NCBI RefSeq assembly: GCF_934359325.1
Contig: NZ_CAKRLH010000005.1
Location: 1 to 26,696 of the forward strand
Reading direction: 5' to 3'
DNA: 26,696 nt
Source of the DNA: an uncultured Porphyromonas sp.
GTDB lineage: Bacteria; Bacteroidota; Bacteroidia; Bacteroidales; Porphyromonadaceae
In this document: piece by piece, positions 13,594 to 21,330 of the stretch
Layout of the letters: each line of letters opens with the position of its first letter
Numbering within the stretch: position 1 is the first letter of the stretch
Position numbers and translations under genes: made by a program
The notes under the pieces: generated by a model
Told to the model about the DNA's origin: nothing
What the model saw: only the letters and a program-made list of their open reading frames with translations
The model's database searches: none

Positions 13594-14438
13594 TACTAAT
13601 CGCCGACAGCGGGTCCACCAAGACGGAGTGGACCGCTATGGATGATCTGACGGGGGAAGTGACGGGACACGCCTACACGAAGGGGCTCAATCCCTACTTC
13701 GTCACCGAGGAGGAGATCCGGGAGGAGATCCGGACGAAGCTTCTGCCGATGCTCCCCGTGGACTGCTTCACGAGGATCTACTTCTACGGATCCGGTGCGA
13801 GGGATGAGAAGCAACCGATGATCCGCCGAGCCATCAGCAGTCTGCTGGTGGGCGAGGTGACGGTGACGACCGACATGCTCGGTGCCGCCCGCGCCCTCTG
13901 CGGTCACGAGCCTGGCATCGTCTGCATCCTCGGCACCGGTGCCAACTCCTGCCGCTACGACGGCGAGGCGATCGTCGCCAACGTCCCCCCGCTCGGCTAC
14001 ATCCTCGGCGACGAGGGTAGTGGCGCGGTCCTCGGCAAGCACTTCATCGCCGACCTCCTCAAGGGACTGCTCCCGGAGAGCGTCGAGAGAGACTTCGAGG
14101 AGACCTATCCCGAGATCACCACCGCCACCGTCCTCGAGCGTGTCTATAAGGAGTCGCAGCCCAATCGCTTCCTCGCCTCGCTCGCGCCCTTTATCCGTAA
14201 ACAGATCGACGTACCTGAGGTGCGGTCGATGGTCAGGGAGTGCTTCCGCTCCTTCTTCAGGAGAAACGTGAAGCTCTATAACAACTGGGAAACCACGCCG
14301 GTCCACTTCGTCGGCTCCATTGCACACAACTTCCACGCTGTCCTCGAGGAAGCAGCCGAGGCAGAGGGCATACATCTCGGACAGGTCCTCTCCGTACCGA
14401 TGGAGGGGCTGGTTCGCTACCACACGATCAAGAAATGA
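13590..14438 (+). CDS. murK: BadF/BadG-family amino-sugar kinase, probable MurNAc 6-kinase
   Basis: A 282-residue cytoplasmic kinase of the ASKHA fold (BadF/BadG/BcrA/BcrD family, the N-acetylglucosamine kinase group). Visible motifs are the phosphate-1 loop DSGSTKTEW (6-14), the phosphate-2 region TTDMLGAARAL with Asp95 as probable base, the ILGTGANS loop (113-120), and GYILGDEGSGAVLGK (136-150), the adenosine/hinge motif of this family. It would convert imported MurNAc (and maybe GlcNAc) to the 6-phosphate with ATP, giving the substrate of MurQ. This matches the kinase of the T. forsythia murTKQ operon. The start overlaps the previous stop (ATGA) and its stop overlaps the murQ start, so it is translationally coupled on both sides. 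The family is clear; MurNAc specificity is inferred from murQ. Confidence 0.88.
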   Translation: MILIADSGSTKTEWTAMDDLTGEVTGHAYTKGLNPYFVTEEEIREEIRTKLLPMLPVDCFTRIYFYGSGARDEKQPMIRRAISSLLVGEVTVTTDMLGAARALCGHEPGIVCILGTGANSCRYDGEAIVANVPPLGYILGDEGSGAVLGKHFIADLLKGLLPESVERDFEETYPEITTATVLERVYKESQPNRFLASLAPFIRKQIDVPEVRSMVRECFRSFFRRNVKLYNNWETTPVHFVGSIAHNFHAVLEEAAEAEGIHLGQVLSVPMEGLVRYHTIKK

Positions 14439-15253
14439 GTACCGACTTTACCAACATCACCGAGTCCGCCTCCCTCTACGACCACTTAGAGGAGAAGAGC
14501 ACGCTCGAACTGCTCACGGACATCAATCGCGAGGACCACAAGATCGCCGATGCAGTCTCCGATGTGATCCCCGCCATAGCCGGTCTCGTGGACGACATCC
14601 TGCCGAGGATGGAGCGAGGCGGTCGGGTCTTCTACATCGGCGCCGGCACCAGCGGACGTCTCGGCGTCCTCGACGCCTCTGAGATCCCGCCCACCTACGG
14701 TATGCCGCCGACGCTCTTCATCGGTCTGATCGCCGGCGGAGACTACGCCCTCCGCCATCCGGTGGAGAATGCGGAGGACATCGCCGACCAGGCCTGGGCA
14801 GATATGTCCGCCTACGACATCGGGGAGGACGACTCCGTCATCGGCATCGCCGCCAGCGGCACCACGCCCTACGTTCTCGGCGGACTCAAGGAAGCCAATC
14901 GCAGGGGTCTCGTCACCGGAGGTATCACCTCCAACCCCGGCTCTCCCATCGCCCTCACCGCCAAGCACCCCATCGTCACCGTCGTCGGACCGGAGTACGT
15001 CACCGGCAGCTCCCGCATGAAGAGCGGCACGGCGCAGAAGATGGTGCTCAATATGATCTCCAGCTCCCTCATGATCCACATGGGTCGCGTGGAGGGCAAT
15101 CGCATGGTCGACATGCAGCTGAGTAATAAGAAATTAGTCGAGCGTGGCACCCGCATGCTGATGGACTACTACGACTGGGCCCACGATCGGGCGCAGGAGG
15201 AGCTCCTCGAGGCAGGGTCGGTCCGCGCCGTCCTGGACAAGTATACCAAGTGA
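14435..15253 (+). CDS. murQ: N-acetylmuramic acid 6-phosphate etherase
   Basis: MurQ cleaves the D-lactyl ether of MurNAc-6-phosphate, giving GlcNAc-6-phosphate and D-lactate in the cytoplasm. The 272-residue product is a single SIS-domain protein with all key features: YIGAGTSGRLGVLDASEIPP (67-86), with catalytic Glu83, and ENAEDIADQA with Glu114. Both fall at the same numbers as in the E. coli enzyme. The sugar-phosphate loop AASGTTPYVLG (about 129-139) and the VTGSSRMKSGTAQKMVLNM signature follow. It is slightly shorter than E. coli MurQ (298), lacking part of the C-terminal tail. It overlaps the kinase start/stop by 4 bp and the next gene by 1 bp (TGATG). Confidence 0.97.
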   Translation: MSTDFTNITESASLYDHLEEKSTLELLTDINREDHKIADAVSDVIPAIAGLVDDILPRMERGGRVFYIGAGTSGRLGVLDASEIPPTYGMPPTLFIGLIAGGDYALRHPVENAEDIADQAWADMSAYDIGEDDSVIGIAASGTTPYVLGGLKEANRRGLVTGGITSNPGSPIALTAKHPIVTVVGPEYVTGSSRMKSGTAQKMVLNMISSSLMIHMGRVEGNRMVDMQLSNKKLVERGTRMLMDYYDWAHDRAQEELLEAGSVRAVLDKYTK

Positions 15254-16437
15254 TGAAAAATAGAAAGACCTCCCTACTCCTACTGCTCCTACTCCTCTCC
15301 CTCTCCGGCACGGCTCAGGAGAAGCTCCTCCCGCGCGCTACTCCCGCTGAGATGGGTATGGATGCGGCTACCCTCGCCCGCTGCGACAGTGCCATCACGG
15401 TCTCCATCGCCGACTCACTCCTCCCGGGTGGCGTCCTGGCGGTGGTTCGGGATGGAAAAATGGTTTACCTCAAGGCCTACGGCCACCGCAGCCTCACCCC
15501 CACGGTGGAGCCGATGACCGTCGAGACGCTCTTCGACATGGCGTCGGTGACGAAGCCTATGGCAACCGGCATCAGCATCATGCAGCTCCTCGAGGAGGGG
15601 CGGATCACGCTGCGTGACCGCGTCGCCGACTACCTCCCCGACTGGGACCCCAAGGACCCGATCCGCATCGGGCACCTGCTGACCCACACCTCCGGACTGC
15701 CGCCCTACGCCTCCGTCTCCGAGGTACTCAAGCGAGGCGAGGAGACCCCACGCCGAGGGCTCGAGAAGCACATCGCCGAGGTGAAGCGTCTCTACGCTCC
15801 CAACGAGGGGCGGGCCACCTACAGCTGTCTCAATTTTATCACCCTCCAGTACATCCTCGAGCAGGTCACCGGCGAGACGCTCAAGGACTACGTCACCGGT
15901 CACATCTACCGCCCTATGGGACTACGGCATACCGGGTTTCTCCCCACCGGGAAGAACCTAAAGAACTGCGCTCCCACGGAGCTGCAGCCCGACGGACTTC
16001 CACTCCGCGGCGCCGTCCACGACCCGATGGCCCGTAAGCTCAATGGTGGCATCTCCGGCAATGCCGGACTCTTCTCTACCGCCGAGGAGATGGCAGCGCT
16101 CTGCACCATGCTGATGGATGGCGGACTCTGGCACGGCAAGCGGATCCTGATGCCCAATACCGTCCGCGTCTTCACCACCCTGCACCCGGCCTTCCCCAAC
16201 GAGAGCGGCCGCACACCCGGCTTCGGCTCCTTCCCCAATATCTGGGCGATGGGCGACCTGCTCCACGAGGGAACCTTCGGCCACACCGGCTACACCGGCA
16301 CCTACGTCAGCATCGACCCCGAGACACGCGTCGCCATCATCTGGCTCGCCAATCGGGTCCACCCGCACGACAATACCTCCACCACCCGACTCAATGAGGT
16401 GATCTCCAATATCGTCGCCTCCTCAGTCCTCAAGTAA
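15253..16437 (+). CDS. Secreted serine hydrolase, class C beta-lactamase family
   Basis: A 394-residue exported protein of the beta-lactamase/penicillin-binding/esterase superfamily. The signal peptide MKNRKTSLLLLLLLLSLSGT ends with a likely cut before Gln22 (GTA|QEK). The active-site motifs are S98-V-T-K101 (nucleophile and base, in FDMASVTKP), Y190-S-C-L-N as the YxN-type motif (Cys where the related subfamily usually has Asp or Asn), and a C-terminal HTGYTGT corresponding to the KTG box. I prefer the ATG at 15253, which overlaps the murQ stop (TGATG); an in-frame GTG sits one codon earlier. Its position in a peptidoglycan locus suggests hydrolysis of a peptide or amide bond in muropeptides rather than antibiotic resistance. 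In many Bacteroidota a similar domain is fused to the NagZ-type GH3. Confidence 0.88.
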   Translation: MKNRKTSLLLLLLLLSLSGTAQEKLLPRATPAEMGMDAATLARCDSAITVSIADSLLPGGVLAVVRDGKMVYLKAYGHRSLTPTVEPMTVETLFDMASVTKPMATGISIMQLLEEGRITLRDRVADYLPDWDPKDPIRIGHLLTHTSGLPPYASVSEVLKRGEETPRRGLEKHIAEVKRLYAPNEGRATYSCLNFITLQYILEQVTGETLKDYVTGHIYRPMGLRHTGFLPTGKNLKNCAPTELQPDGLPLRGAVHDPMARKLNGGISGNAGLFSTAEEMAALCTMLMDGGLWHGKRILMPNTVRVFTTLHPAFPNESGRTPGFGSFPNIWAMGDLLHEGTFGHTGYTGTYVSIDPETRVAIIWLANRVHPHDNTSTTRLNEVISNIVASSVLK

Positions 16438-16471
16438 CCACCACCTATGGTCCCTGCAATAGCCTCTTCAC

Positions 16472-16552
16472 TAATACCGGTAAAAGAGAATTCTATTACC
16501 GGTAATAGAGAAACCTATTACCGGTAATAGACACAACTAATATCGGTAAAAG
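16472..16552. repeat. 22-bp-period CCGG palindrome array C (4 modules)
   Basis: Four 15-bp modules read TAATACCGGTAAAAG, TATTACCGGTAATAG (twice, near-perfect palindromes) and TAATATCGGTAAAAG. They are separated by 7-bp spacers, AT-rich or AC-rich. CCGG/TCGG cores begin at 16477, 16499, 16521 and 16543, again exactly 22 bp apart. No 9-bp tandem repeat accompanies this copy. It ends 56 bp before the namZ start, where an operator would be expected; no good TAnnTTTG box is visible between the array and the ATG. Confidence 0.9.
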
Positions 16553-16608
16553 AAATCACCCCTGTAGACTCGGCTATTACACCTACCCCTTATAAAACTC
16601 CCCCACCT

Positions 16609-17826
16609 ATGACAGTAAGACAAGATATCGCCCTCGCCCTGCTCCTCCTACTCTCCGCCCTCTCCGCCTCAGCACAGCTGCAGGTGGGCGCCGACCGGAT
16701 GGACGAGATCGTCCGCCTCACCGAGGGGAAGAGCGTGGGACTGGTTGCCAATCAGGCGGCCGTGCAGACCGACCCGGCACACACTTTCCTACTCGATGCC
16801 CTGATCGACAGCGGGGTCGAGGTGAAGCGTCTCTTCTCTCCCGAGCATGGCTTCCGCGCCATGGCAGATGCGGGAGCAAAGGTTGACTCCGCCACAGACC
16901 CGGTCTCCGGTCTCCCGGTCATCTCCCTCTACGGCAAGCACCATAAGCCGACGGCTGAGGACTTCGCCGGGCTGGATGTGGTCCTCTTCGACCTGCAGGA
17001 CGTGGGGGTGCGCTTCTTTACCTACATCAGCACCCTCTACTACGTCATGCAGACCTGCGCCGAGACCGGCACGCCGATCATCGTCCTCGACAGGCCCAAT
17101 CCCCACGACGCGGTAGACGGTCCGGTACTTAAGGACATGAAGTACCGCTCCTTCGTCGGGATGTTCCCCATCCCCGCCGTCCACGGGCTCACCATGGGCG
17201 AGCTGGGACGGATGATCAATGGCGAGGGCTGGCTCGGTGAGGGACTCACCGCAGACCTGACCGTCGTCACCCTCCTCGGGTGGAAGCACGGCGACCCCTA
17301 CAGCCTCCCCGTTCGCCCGAGCCCCAACCTCAGGAGCGACCGCGCCCTGCTGCTCTACCCTACCCTCTGCTTCATCGAGGGGACCTGCTGGAGCGAGGGA
17401 CGCGGCACGGAGCAGCCCTTTGAGCAGACCGGCTATCCGGACAAGCGGATGGGCTGCCACACCTTTACCCCACAGAGTATCGCCGGGGCACACGCCCCCA
17501 AGCATGAGGGCAAGGTCTGCTACGGACCCGACCTCACCGAGTATACCGTCGAGCCGGGGATCAATGTCGAGATCCTCACCGACATAGCCGCCCGCAGCAG
17601 CGCTGCCGGCGTCAGTCTGATCACCAGACCGCAGTTCTTTGACCTCCTCGCCGGAGGTCCCACGCTCCGTCAGCAGCTGGAGTCGGGCGTCTCTCCCGAG
17701 GCGATCCGTGCCGGCTGGCAGGCGGACCTCAACGACTACATTTCCATGCGTGCCCGCTACCTCCTCTATCCCGACTGCCGCTACGGCTGCAGCACGGGTG
17801 AGAGATTCTGTAGTTCGACTCGCTAA
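16609..17826 (+). CDS. namZ: Exo-beta-N-acetylmuramidase NamZ (DUF1343, GH171)
   Basis: NamZ removes non-reducing-end MurNAc from peptidoglycan-derived chains. The 405-residue product has a signal peptide (hydrophobic core LALLLLLSALSASA, cut before Gln23) and the full DUF1343 set: LVANQAA (45-51), FSPEHGFR (76-83), FDLQDVGVRFFTYISTLYYV (127 on), DRPNP (161-165), VHGLTMGELGRMINGE (191-206), RPSPNLRS (236-243), EGTCWSEGRGTEQPFE (257-272). There is no lipobox, so it is probably periplasmic. It follows array C and is followed after 26 bp by susC. The C-terminal 15 residues after YLLYPD are unusual: a Cys-rich tail CRYGCSTGERFCSSTR where relatives usually end soon after the YLLY-like motif. Specificity for MurNAc is established for family members in Bacillus and Tannerella. 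Confidence 0.93.
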   Translation: MTVRQDIALALLLLLSALSASAQLQVGADRMDEIVRLTEGKSVGLVANQAAVQTDPAHTFLLDALIDSGVEVKRLFSPEHGFRAMADAGAKVDSATDPVSGLPVISLYGKHHKPTAEDFAGLDVVLFDLQDVGVRFFTYISTLYYVMQTCAETGTPIIVLDRPNPHDAVDGPVLKDMKYRSFVGMFPIPAVHGLTMGELGRMINGEGWLGEGLTADLTVVTLLGWKHGDPYSLPVRPSPNLRSDRALLLYPTLCFIEGTCWSEGRGTEQPFEQTGYPDKRMGCHTFTPQSIAGAHAPKHEGKVCYGPDLTEYTVEPGINVEILTDIAARSSAAGVSLITRPQFFDLLAGGPTLRQQLESGVSPEAIRAGWQADLNDYISMRARYLLYPDCRYGCSTGERFCSSTR

Positions 17827-17852
17827 TCACTAATTATTTCACTCCAGCTATT

Positions 17853-20800
17853 ATGAATGTCAAGACAGAGCTCTGCAGCAGATGGCGCCATAGCAGCACC
17901 CTACTCCTGGGGCTGCTGACCTGCCTCCTCCTGCTCCCCGCCACGCTGTCGGCCCAGTCGAGAGTGACGGTCAAGGGTACCGTCACCGACGAGACCGATC
18001 AGCCGGTCATGAGTGCATCAGTCAAGGTCATCGGCGTGCCCAATAAGGGTGCGATCACCGACCTGGACGGGCACTTCACCATCACTGATGTGGCCTCCGA
18101 TGCCACCCTACGCATCTCCTTCGTCGGCTACATCCCGCAGGAGATCAAGCTCAACGGACGCACCAGCCTCACGATCAAGCTCCTGCCGGACAGTGAGCTC
18201 CTTGATGAGGTGGTCGTAGTCGGCTACGGTACCCAGAAGAAGGAGAACCTCACCGGCGCTGTCGCCAGCGTCGACGTGGAGAAGACGATGGGTAGCCGCC
18301 CACTCCCTGATGCTGCTCGCGGACTCCAAGGTACCATCCCCGGTCTCTCCATTACCGTCCCTACAGGTGAGGTGGGTAGTAGCCCGGTCGTTAAGATCCG
18401 CGGTCAGATCGGATCCATAGCCGGAGGAAGTACACCTCTTATCCTCGTAGACAACGTAGAGGTACCCAGCCTCAACTACATCAACCCCAACGACATCGAG
18501 AGCATATCCGTGCTTAAGGACGCCGCATCAAGCTCTATCTACGGATCTAAGGCTGCCTTTGGTGTCATCCTGATCACCACAAAGAAGGGTGCCAAGACGG
18601 ATGTCACAGACATCACCTACTCCAATAACCTTACCTTCCAGTCTCCCTTTAAGAAAATCGAGATGGCAGGAGTCGAGGGTCTGGAGTACACCCTGGACGC
18701 ACATCGTAATATGAAACAGTCCGGACCTGCCGGCGGCTTCTGGAGAGTCGACGAGACCAGTATCGAGAAGGTCAGGGAGTGGCAGCAGAAGTATGGAGAT
18801 CTCCCTGCCGACGCACCTGTCGTCTACGGACGAGACTGGTGGTGGGACGGCACGCAGAAATTTGGCTATCGTCTCTACGACCCCATCTCCCAGATGGTCA
18901 AGCCGAGCGCCTTCTCACACAATCACAACCTCTCTCTGAATGGCAAGAGGGGAGACACCTCCTACAATCTCTCCTTTGGCTACCTTAGTCAGGACGGTAT
19001 GATGAAGCCGGCTAAGCAGGACAACTATAGCCGCTTTACCTTCAATCTCAATCTCTCCACTAAGATCAATGACCTAATCAGCGTGAGAGGCGGTGCCAGG
19101 TACGCAGACGGCACCAAACGCTACCCCAATGCAGCATATGGCTTTGGTGCGGATCCGTGGCTCTATCTCTATCGATGGAGCCGGCTCTTCCCTCAGGGAG
19201 TACGCACCCAGCACGGAGAGATCATCCGTGATCCCTACTGGGATACCGTACAGGCCAATACCAATAGCGATCGCTCTCGGTACTCCAATTATACCGCAGG
19301 TCTGACGATAGACTTTACAGATGACTGGGATCTACAGGCAGACTACTCCTACACGACCACAGACTCTCGAAACATCTCCTCCATGCCCACCATGAGTGGA
19401 GCATTTCACTGGTATGGTGTGAACCCGTGGGTAGACGAGAATGGAGTACAGGTCTATGTGGATGAGAACGGAAACCCGACCTCGGAAGGCGGGATGCCGG
19501 CCTATCGCTTCCCGATGACCCAGTATAAGGCCAAGAGCAGCACCTACTATCGGATGGCTAGCTCGCTATCCGAGCTCCATACGTTCAATGCCTTTACGAC
19601 CTACAACCTCCTCCTGGCAGACGCACACAAGATGAGGTTTATGCTCGGTACGAACATCACCGCCTCTGAGTGGGCAAGCCACTTCTCTCGCCGCGATGAG
19701 CTGAATATCACGGACAACCCACAATTCAACTTCGCTGATGGTAAGGAAACCGTCGGTGGTGGTGCCGGCTGGGGATCGCAGGTAGGATTCTTCGGGAGAT
19801 ACAACTACTCCTATATGGACAAGTATCTCCTCGAGATGAACCTCCGCTACGACGGGACATCTAAGTTCCCCAAGGATCTCCGCTGGCGCTGGTACCCCTC
19901 TCTATCCGCTGGATGGGTGGTAAGCAATGAGCAATTCATGGAGAGCATATCAGACTATCTCTCCTTCCTCAAGCTACGTGCCTCCTGGGGTGTGATCGGT
20001 GACCAGTCGGTATCCAACAGCCTGTATCTCTCCACCATGGAGCTACGCAAGAATAGCTGGCTACACTCAGATGGCACTCAGTTCTATGGACTGACGACCC
20101 CCTCACCCGTCTCCTCAAACATCACCTGGCAGGATATCGAGACCCTCAATCTGGGAGCGGATGTGCGCTTCTTTGATAACCGCTTAGGCTTCGTCTTTGA
20201 GTGGTATCAGAGGGACACGAAGAATATGATCATCGACGGCGAGGCTCTGCCGAATACCTTTGGTGCCTCTGCGCCTAAGGGCAACTATGGTCACCTCCGC
20301 ACACGTGGATGGGAGCTCGGGATGGACTTTACCCAGCACTTTGGTAATGACCTTACCCTGACCATCAACGCCAACATTGCCGATGCCATTACCGACATCG
20401 TCAAGGCTGCTGACTGGAACACTCCATGGGAGAACCGACTGATCGACAACACCTTCACCACCGGTAAGAGGTACGGAGACCTCTATGGCTATGTGACAGA
20501 CCGACTCTACCAAGCAGAGGACTTTGTCCACGATGCCGATGGCAACATCGTTCAGACCCACGTCATCTGGGAGGGCAACGATAAGCTGACCAATAAGCTC
20601 GCAGGTGACAACCCTGTCTATCAGACCTACTTCGAGGACGGCAATCAAGTCTTGCTAAATAGCCCCGGTGACGTCAAGTATGTAGATGTCAATGGGGACG
20701 GATACATTACGCCAGGTAAGGGCACCTTTGGAGATCCCGGCGATCGGGTGGTGATAGGAAACTTCACACCCCGCTATGAGTGGGGACTTCGTCTCGGTGC

Positions 20801-21305
20801 TGAGTGGAAGGGTCTCGACTGCTCCATCTTCTTCCAGGGAGTGGGCAAGCGTAAGATCTGGGGTAGTGGTCAGCTCGCCATCCCGGGATACTTCGCCAAG
20901 GAGGGAGCTATGCCAAGCACCTTTGCCAAGGACTACTGGAGACCTGACCGCACGGATGCATTCTATCCCAGAGCTTGGAATAACAGTGGTGCAAACCAGG
21001 GCTTTAACCTCAAGACACAGAGCCGCTATATGCTCGATATGTCCTATGCCCGCATCAAGAATATCACGCTCGGCTACACACTGCCTAAGAAGTGGACCCA
21101 CTACGCCGGTCTCAAGACGGTACGTATCTATGGTACGATGGAGAACTTCTTCACCTTCGACAAGCTGCGCGGTCTGCCGATCGACCCAGAGGCTGTCTCC
21201 GGATCATCTATGCTGCGAACCGACGGCAATTATAATATGGGTCGCACCGGTACATCCAATCCTTCCTTTAAGTCCGCATCTCTCGGACTTCAGATCACTC
21301 TATGA
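17853..21305 (+). CDS. SusC/RagA-type TonB-linked outer-membrane importer
   Basis: A 1150-residue TonB-dependent outer-membrane protein. Domains in order: signal peptide (1-34, ending ATLSA|Q); a carboxypeptidase-regulatory-like domain (about 38-112, VKGTVTDETDQPVMSASVKV and ITDLDGHFTITDV); the SusC hinge DEVVVVGYGTQKKENLTGAV (118-137); the plug domain (IRGQIGSIAGGSTPLILVDN, ISVLKDAASSSIYGSKAAFG); and a long beta-barrel ending ASLGLQITL with a terminal aromatic-free Leu. Length and order are normal for the family. It pairs with the SusD gene 25 bp downstream. Cargo is inferred from the locus as a peptidoglycan fragment. Codon use changes from the GC-rich style in the first few hundred bases to a lower-GC style over most of the gene. 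Confidence 0.95.
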   Translation: MNVKTELCSRWRHSSTLLLGLLTCLLLLPATLSAQSRVTVKGTVTDETDQPVMSASVKVIGVPNKGAITDLDGHFTITDVASDATLRISFVGYIPQEIKLNGRTSLTIKLLPDSELLDEVVVVGYGTQKKENLTGAVASVDVEKTMGSRPLPDAARGLQGTIPGLSITVPTGEVGSSPVVKIRGQIGSIAGGSTPLILVDNVEVPSLNYINPNDIESISVLKDAASSSIYGSKAAFGVILITTKKGAKTDVTDITYSNNLTFQSPFKKIEMAGVEGLEYTLDAHRNMKQSGPAGGFWRVDETSIEKVREWQQKYGDLPADAPVVYGRDWWWDGTQKFGYRLYDPISQMVKPSAFSHNHNLSLNGKRGDTSYNLSFGYLSQDGMMKPAKQDNYSRFTFNLNLSTKINDLISVRGGARYADGTKRYPNAAYGFGADPWLYLYRWSRLFPQGVRTQHGEIIRDPYWDTVQANTNSDRSRYSNYTAGLTIDFTDDWDLQADYSYTTTDSRNISSMPTMSGAFHWYGVNPWVDENGVQVYVDENGNPTSEGGMPAYRFPMTQYKAKSSTYYRMASSLSELHTFNAFTTYNLLLADAHKMRFMLGTNITASEWASHFSRRDELNITDNPQFNFADGKETVGGGAGWGSQVGFFGRYNYSYMDKYLLEMNLRYDGTSKFPKDLRWRWYPSLSAGWVVSNEQFMESISDYLSFLKLRASWGVIGDQSVSNSLYLSTMELRKNSWLHSDGTQFYGLTTPSPVSSNITWQDIETLNLGADVRFFDNRLGFVFEWYQRDTKNMIIDGEALPNTFGASAPKGNYGHLRTRGWELGMDFTQHFGNDLTLTINANIADAITDIVKAADWNTPWENRLIDNTFTTGKRYGDLYGYVTDRLYQAEDFVHDADGNIVQTHVIWEGNDKLTNKLAGDNPVYQTYFEDGNQVLLNSPGDVKYVDVNGDGYITPGKGTFGDPGDRVVIGNFTPRYEWGLRLGAEWKGLDCSIFFQGVGKRKIWGSGQLAIPGYFAKEGAMPSTFAKDYWRPDRTDAFYPRAWNNSGANQGFNLKTQSRYMLDMSYARIKNITLGYTLPKKWTHYAGLKTVRIYGTMENFFTFDKLRGLPIDPEAVSGSSMLRTDGNYNMGRTGTSNPSFKSASLGLQITL

Positions 21306-21330
21306 TTAACCTCTCAGAATCACAAATCAT

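Noticed and set aside
15253..16437. Antibiotic-resistance class C beta-lactamase
   Set aside because: It has the fold motifs, but the non-canonical YxN motif and the location inside a MurNAc operon fit a cell-wall hydrolase better.
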